From: Halanaerobium saccharolyticum
GTDB taxonomy: Bacteria; Bacillota; Halanaerobiia; Halanaerobiales; Halanaerobiaceae
Length of the DNA stretch: 64,000 nt
Direction of reading: 5' to 3'
NCBI RefSeq assembly: GCF_004362045.1
Contig: NZ_SNWX01000001.1
Span: 255,990 to 319,989 of the forward strand
Positions 59,744-64,000 of this stretch are shown here, in pieces (the stretch's first letter is position 1; the number at the start of each line of letters is the position of its first letter). A program made the translations under genes and the position numbers. The notes under the pieces are model-generated. The model saw nothing but the letters and a program-made list of their open reading frames with translations, ran no database searches and was not told where the DNA came from.

Positions 59744-62700
59744 TGAAATTATCCGATTTCTCGATAAAAAGATCAGTAACTACTGCAATGATTATTTTGA
59801 TGGTGCTTTTGATTGGTTCAGTAGCACTTTCCAGATTAAGCCTTGATCTTTTTCCAGATATCACCTTTCCAGGTGCAGCAATAATTACAAGCTATGAAGG
59901 TGTTGGCTCAGAAGAAATAGAAAATTTAATTACCAAACAGATAGAAAGTTCAGTGGCTACTGTTGAAGGGGTTGAAAATATTACTTCCACTTCTTCGAGA
60001 GGAACATCTACAGTTGTGGTAGAATTTAACTGGGGACGAAACATGGATTTTGCTGTTCAGGATTTAAGAGAACAGGTAGAATTAATTAGTAGTACAGTTT
60101 TACCTGAGGATGCTGGCAGCCCAATGATTTTTAAATTTGATCCCTCTATGATGCCAATTATGAATTATGGTGTTTCAGCAGAAGGTTTAAAAATTAATGA
60201 GTTAAAACAACAGGTTGAAGACGAATTAATTCCCCGTTTAGAAAGAATTTCTGGTGTTGCTCAGGTAAATATGCAGGGCGGGTTGACAAGAGAAATAATT
60301 GTTTCTCTTAAAAGAGATAAGTTAATCCACTATAATCTTGATTTTGATACAATTACAAATATTGTGCGGGCTGAAAATGTAAATGTTTCTGCAGGTGATG
60401 TACTGCAGGGAAATAAAGAATTTTTAGTTCGAACAATTGGTAAGTTTTCAAATCTAGATGAAATTCGAAATATAAATATTCCGGTTGGAAATAAACATGT
60501 TAAGTTATCCGATGTAGCAGAAGTCAGGGATGGATTTGGAGACTTATCTACTATTTCCAGGACTAATGGAGAGAGAAGTCTTTCTCTGTCAATTCAAAAG
60601 CAGACTGATGCCAATACTGTAGAGGTCGCCGGCTTAGTTAGGCAAGAAATTGATCAGATTCGTAAAGACTATCCCAATTATAGTTTTGCTCTTGCAATGG
60701 ATCAGTCTGAGTTTATAGAAGATTCTATTGCCAGTGTAAGTCAGAATGCTATTCTTGGTGGTCTGTTAGCTGTAATTATACTTTTCTTATTCCTGAGAAA
60801 CATTCGCAGTACGATAATCATTGCTACAGCAATGCCGATTTCCATTATTGGTACTTTTATTTTAATGTATTTTGCTGGTGTTAACTTAAATGTTATTTCT
60901 TTAGGTGGACTTGCTCTCGGGGTAGGTATGCTGGTTGATAATGCGGTAGTTGTGCTGGAAAATATTTATCGATATCGGAGCCTGGGTGAGGGTAAAATTG
61001 AAGCGGCCCGCGAAGGAGCTTCCGAAGTAGGAATGGCAATTGCAGCCTCAACTACTACCACAGTTGTTGTATTTTTACCAATAGTGTTTGTAGAAGGTAT
61101 GGCCGGGCAATTATTTAAGGATCTGGCATTAACGGTGGCTTTTTCTTTAATTGCTTCTTTAATGGTGGCCTTAACTTTAATTCCTATGCTGGCTTCCAAG
61201 ATTTTGAAAATAAAGCCAGAAGAATTAAAGCGGAATAAAGAAGAGGGCAGAATAAAAAAGGTTTATAGAGGTGCACTCAGCAGCGCTCTTAAACACCGCT
61301 GGATTTTTGTTGTTTTAATATTAGTTTTACTAGTGGGCAGTTTTGCTTTAGTTCCTCAATTAGGATTTGAATTTATGCCCAGTACAGATCAGGGAGCATT
61401 TTCTGTCAGCTATGAACTTCCAGTAGGAACTGCTTTATCTCGCACTAATGAAGTTTCAACCGAAATAGAATCTATACTAATGAATATAGAGGAAGTGAAA
61501 ACAGTAATTTCTACTGTTGGAGCTGGAGGTCAGATGATGTCTACCTCTACCAGCAGTCATATGGGGAATATAAGTGTTGATTTAGTTGATCTAGCCAAAA
61601 GAGATCGGTCAACAGCTCAAGTAATGGAAGCAATTAGACAAAAAATTAGGATTCCCGATATAGATCTCACTATCCAGGAACAGCAGGGTATGGGCGGAGG
61701 TGGCGCTCCGGTCAATGTCAAACTTCTTGGTGATGATTTAGATGTTTTAAAACGTGAAACTGCAAAAGCTGTTGCAGCAATAGAAGATATCGAAGGATTG
61801 AGAGAAATTGAGGATAGCTTTTCAGAAGGACAACCCGAATATCAGATTAAGGTTAAGCGCTCAATTGCAAGCCGTTTTGGTTTAAATGTAAGTCAAATTG
61901 CAAACACAGTTAGAACGGCAATTAATGGAAGTACTGTAACAAGATATCAAGTTGCAGGTGATGAATTTGATATCAGGGTTCGTTTAGAAGAGGATCAAAT
62001 AGAACAGCTCTCTCAGGTGCCAGAACTTAATATGCAGACACCAGCTGGCCAGATGATTCAATTGAGTCGAGTAGCAAGTCTGGAAATCACTGAAGGACCA
62101 GTGGAGATTTTACGAAAAAATCAGCAGCGTTATTCCGAAATAACCGCTGATATTCACGATGTGGATCTTGGTACTGTCATGACAAAAATTCAGCAGCGTT
62201 TAGCAGATCTCGAGTTACCTGATAATTATCGCTTTAGCTATGAAGGTGAATTTGCGGATATGCAGGAATCATTTAGCAGTCTGGGGATGGCTTTTGGACT
62301 GGCTGTTATTCTAATTTATATGGTTATGGCTTCTCAATTTGAATCACTAGTTCATCCATTTACAATCATGTTTACTATTCCTCTGGCTGTAATTGGTGTT
62401 ATCTTTGGTATGTATCTTACCAATTCTATAGTTTCCGTGGCTTCTATATTAGGTTTAATTACTCTGGCCGGGATAGTTGTTAATAATGCGATAGTTATGG
62501 TTGATTATATTAATCAACTTCGCAGAAGTGGTACAGAAAGAATTGAAGCCATTATTACTGCAGGAGTAGTAAGATTACGGCCAATTATGATGACAGCTCT
62601 AACAACCATTTTAGGTTTGCTTCCAATCGCAATGGGTATTGGAGAAGGTTCCGAATCAACTCAGCCGATGGGTATTGTAATTGTTAGTGGCTTATCTTTT

Positions 62701-62820
62701 GCTACTTTCTTAACTCTATTTGTGATTCCTATTTTTTACTCTTTAGTTACAGATTTAAGATCGATCGTAGTTGCAAAAGTAAAAGGGATTTCAAAAGAAG
62801 AAGCATCTAAACTAATTTAA
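59743..62820 (+). CDS. RND efflux pump, HAE1 (AcrB-like) family
   Basis: A 1025-residue inner-membrane pump with 12 helices and two large periplasmic loops. Recognisable segments are FSIKRSVTTAMIILMVLLIGSVALSRL, the SSRGTSTVVVEFNWG porter region, helix 4 with GLALGVGMLVDNAVVVLENIYRYR (one proton-relay Asp; the second position is Asn) and the C-terminal GIVVNNAIVMVDYINQLR. The pump, adaptor and channel form one complete operon, most likely for drugs, bile-like or other amphiphilic compounds. Its ATG overlaps the adaptor stop. Confidence 0.95.
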   Translation: MKLSDFSIKRSVTTAMIILMVLLIGSVALSRLSLDLFPDITFPGAAIITSYEGVGSEEIENLITKQIESSVATVEGVENITSTSSRGTSTVVVEFNWGRNMDFAVQDLREQVELISSTVLPEDAGSPMIFKFDPSMMPIMNYGVSAEGLKINELKQQVEDELIPRLERISGVAQVNMQGGLTREIIVSLKRDKLIHYNLDFDTITNIVRAENVNVSAGDVLQGNKEFLVRTIGKFSNLDEIRNINIPVGNKHVKLSDVAEVRDGFGDLSTISRTNGERSLSLSIQKQTDANTVEVAGLVRQEIDQIRKDYPNYSFALAMDQSEFIEDSIASVSQNAILGGLLAVIILFLFLRNIRSTIIIATAMPISIIGTFILMYFAGVNLNVISLGGLALGVGMLVDNAVVVLENIYRYRSLGEGKIEAAREGASEVGMAIAASTTTTVVVFLPIVFVEGMAGQLFKDLALTVAFSLIASLMVALTLIPMLASKILKIKPEELKRNKEEGRIKKVYRGALSSALKHRWIFVVLILVLLVGSFALVPQLGFEFMPSTDQGAFSVSYELPVGTALSRTNEVSTEIESILMNIEEVKTVISTVGAGGQMMSTSTSSHMGNISVDLVDLAKRDRSTAQVMEAIRQKIRIPDIDLTIQEQQGMGGGGAPVNVKLLGDDLDVLKRETAKAVAAIEDIEGLREIEDSFSEGQPEYQIKVKRSIASRFGLNVSQIANTVRTAINGSTVTRYQVAGDEFDIRVRLEEDQIEQLSQVPELNMQTPAGQMIQLSRVASLEITEGPVEILRKNQQRYSEITADIHDVDLGTVMTKIQQRLADLELPDNYRFSYEGEFADMQESFSSLGMAFGLAVILIYMVMASQFESLVHPFTIMFTIPLAVIGVIFGMYLTNSIVSVASILGLITLAGIVVNNAIVMVDYINQLRRSGTERIEAIITAGVVRLRPIMMTALTTILGLLPIAMGIGEGSESTQPMGIVIVSGLSFATFLTLFVIPIFYSLVTDLRSIVVAKVKGISKEEASKLI

Positions 62821-62829
62821 TTAATAAGG

Positions 62830-62860
62830 ACCCGGGGAGTTTGCAAAGCTTCCCGGGTTT
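62830..62860 (+). terminator. Hairpin terminator after efflux operon
   Basis: ACCCGGGGAG (62830-62839) pairs with CTTCCCGGGT (62849-62858), a 10-12 bp GC-rich stem with G-U pairs, followed by only TT. Confidence 0.7.
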
Positions 62861-62866
62861 AAAAAA

Positions 62867-62929
62867 TTGACAAAGTAAAGTTAAAGGATTATAATGTGAC
62901 TATAAAGTCACATGACTTAAAAGTCACAT
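62867..62929 (+). promoter_or_regulatory. Consensus promoter with two operator-like palindromes
   Basis: TTGACA (62867-62872) and TATAAT (62890-62895) are 17 bases apart. ATGTGAC (62894-62900), six bases, then GTCACAT (62907-62913) is a perfect inverted repeat overlapping the -10 and start site. TGACTTAAAAGTCA (62913-62926) is a second palindrome. AAAGTCACAT recurs 16 bases apart. The regulator is unknown; half-site spacing does not fit a CRP site. Confidence 0.7.
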
Positions 62930-63027
62930 TAATTCAGAGATTTATTTCAATTAAAAAAGGATAAGGAGTCAATGCCCAGCAGCAGTAGACTTTTTATTCA
63001 ATAAAATTGAGATGAGGGGGGATTTAA

Positions 63028-63930
63028 GTGAATAATGCCTATAGTTTAGTAATTAATTTTCTTGATCAGAATAATAAAGTTGACTATCAAAAAATTAAAC
63101 TTTTGCTGGCTAATAATTTAGAGCGCGGCCAAAATAATTTTTACATTAAAGCTAACAATCTTGATTATTCCCGATTAAGCTGCAGTGATAAAAAAGAATA
63201 CTATAAAAATATAATTAAACTAATGCCAGCAGAATCAGAGTTTAAAATTGAACTTAACTTTAATTCTCTCAGTGATATAAAAGTAATGATTGACGAGTTA
63301 GATAAAATTGAAAAAGATTTTGATTTAGTAATTAAAAGTCCATCTATGACTGAAGAAACAATGGGTTCTTATTTTGAAGACTATGCAGCTTATCTTAATT
63401 TTATAAGCAGCAGCAGAAATTTTTACATAAGTATTAATACCAGACTTTTATCTTTAATTGATAGCGAAACATTGATGGAAAAGACTAAAAAATATCAGCT
63501 TATCAAAGGATTTGTAATTAATCCTGTTTATCCTTATGACCTGGATTTTGAAAAATTCACTACCTTCAAAGAACGGTATAATGGGCGATTTAAATTTTTA
63601 GCAACTGCTGATGACTTTTATTTTTTAAACCTTAATAAAGGAGTTAAAACGATTAGTAAACATCTAAATTTATTGCCAGATCTCTTTAAAAAAATAAATA
63701 TAGAAGTTAAAAATAATAATTTAGATACAGCCAGAGAATATCAGCTGATTTTAAATGATTTTATTAATACAATTAACAATTTTGGAGAAGAAGTGGCTTT
63801 AGAATACCTGCTATCAAGGTATTTAAGCTTTGAATTTAGTTCCAATAAAAGATTAACAAAAAGTGAAAAGTTAATTTTAGAATCAGAATTTAAAAAAATA
63901 AATAACAGAGATTCCGCAAATGATTTTTAA
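63028..63930 (+). CDS. Divergent DapA/NAL-superfamily-like protein without catalytic motifs
   Basis: The GTG at 63028 follows GAGGGGGG. The 300-residue sequence follows the block order of dihydrodipicolinate synthase-like TIM barrels: an N-terminal VINFLDQNNKVDYQKIKLLLANNLERG (cf. TPF...VDYEKLK...LVEKG), LSCSDKKEYYKNII (cf. LSxEEREELL), a late DDFYFLNLNKGVKTISKHLNLLPDLFKKI (cf. DDxxLLPxLALGADGAISGLANVAPE). The GTTGE loop reads KANNLDY, and the segment for the Schiff-base lysine (GIKDS) reads GFVINP. It would not be an active aldolase. The relation rests on eye alignment only. Alternatives are an unknown TIM-barrel family. No membrane segment is seen. Confidence 0.5.
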   Translation: MNNAYSLVINFLDQNNKVDYQKIKLLLANNLERGQNNFYIKANNLDYSRLSCSDKKEYYKNIIKLMPAESEFKIELNFNSLSDIKVMIDELDKIEKDFDLVIKSPSMTEETMGSYFEDYAAYLNFISSSRNFYISINTRLLSLIDSETLMEKTKKYQLIKGFVINPVYPYDLDFEKFTTFKERYNGRFKFLATADDFYFLNLNKGVKTISKHLNLLPDLFKKINIEVKNNNLDTAREYQLILNDFINTINNFGEEVALEYLLSRYLSFEFSSNKRLTKSEKLILESEFKKINNRDSANDF

Positions 63931-63938
63931 AAAATAAG

Positions 63939-63964
63939 GAGAATACCGTTCAAACAGTATTCTC
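63939..63964 (+). terminator. Hairpin after last gene
   Basis: GAGAATAC (63939-63946) pairs with GTATTCTC (63957-63964), and GTT/AAC extends it inside. There is no T tract, so termination is uncertain. Confidence 0.45.
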
Positions 63965-64000
63965 AGCAGTAGTACCAAAATAAAGAATATTAGAAATATT

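Noticed and set aside
62894..62913. CRP (cAMP receptor protein) site
   Set aside because: TGTGA and TCACA half-sites are 8 bases apart instead of 6, so a canonical CRP site is unlikely.
1..64000. CRISPR arrays, tRNA or rRNA genes, transposases, integrases
   Set aside because: No regularly spaced direct repeats, tRNA-like cloverleafs with CCA, rRNA sequence, or recombinase motifs were noticed on either strand.

Overview
The window reads as chromosomal DNA of a low-GC, Gram-negative-type (diderm) member of the Firmicutes, most likely a halophilic anaerobe of the order Halanaerobiales (Halanaerobium-like). That placement is an inference. It rests on AT-rich genes with strong AGGAGG ribosome sites and frequent TTG/GTG starts, an S-box riboswitch and a YtrA-type GntR regulator (Firmicute traits), combined with a complete outer-membrane efflux system (TolC-type channel, periplasmic adaptor, RND pump), soluble rather than lipidated transporter binding proteins, and an O-antigen-type dideoxysugar pathway (diderm traits). 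No rRNA, tRNA, CRISPR array, insertion sequence or integrase was seen.

Layout. 1-5.6 kb: end of a surface-polysaccharide or glycosylation locus (a glycosyltransferase cut by the window edge, then a CDP-3,6-dideoxyhexose pathway: rfbH, a small flavin reductase, rfbF, rfbG and a final-step SDR). 5.7-7.5 kb: flagellar genes ending in flagellin, with a sigma-28-type promoter. 7.6-14.4 kb: a c-di-GMP block: a substrate-binding-protein-like gene without signal peptide coupled to a GAF-GGDEF-HD-GYP protein, a PAS-GGDEF-HD-GYP gene broken by an in-frame TAG, and a 7TMR-DISM-GGDEF protein. 15.1-18.3 kb: a polar amino acid ABC transporter. 18.5-24.3 kb: an apparent cyclic-nucleotide operon (metallo-beta-lactamase-fold hydrolase, GAF-HD-GYP, CHASE2 adenylate cyclase, FecR-domain protein). 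24.3-32.5 kb: mixed metabolism (cobalamin adenosyltransferase, YaiI, MFS, phospholipase C-like, exported rhodanese, nucleoside hydrolase, DUF2064, YdcF, PHP phosphoesterase). 32.7-38.7 kb: NAD-type isocitrate dehydrogenase, aconitase B and a UvrD-type helicase.

38.7-49.8 kb is the most unusual region: a compact NHLP-type RiPP (ribosomal peptide natural product) cassette. It has a 94-residue precursor with a nitrile-hydratase-like leader and an apparently 8-residue core (FCTIMYFG), a radical SAM/SPASM enzyme, a periplasmic-binding lipoprotein, an HlyD-like protein, a C39-peptidase ABC exporter and a second ABC protein, then a 7TM histidine kinase and a LuxR-type response regulator. The expected flow is precursor, radical SAM modification, cleavage and export; the lipoprotein and two-component system may sense the product or a related ligand.

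49.8-52.7 kb: SAM-I riboswitch plus metNIQ methionine uptake. 52.8-56.2 kb: DUF1232 protein, then a self-regulated-looking GntR/ABC/permease/DUF4097 operon. 56.3-62.8 kb: TetR regulator with TolC-adaptor-RND efflux operon. 63.0-63.9 kb: a divergent DapA-superfamily-like protein lacking its catalytic motifs, behind a consensus promoter and two operator-like palindromes. A short dispersed repeat (18.27, 24.55 and 36.45 kb) and a 41-bp palindrome (38.75 kb) lie in the intergenic spaces.
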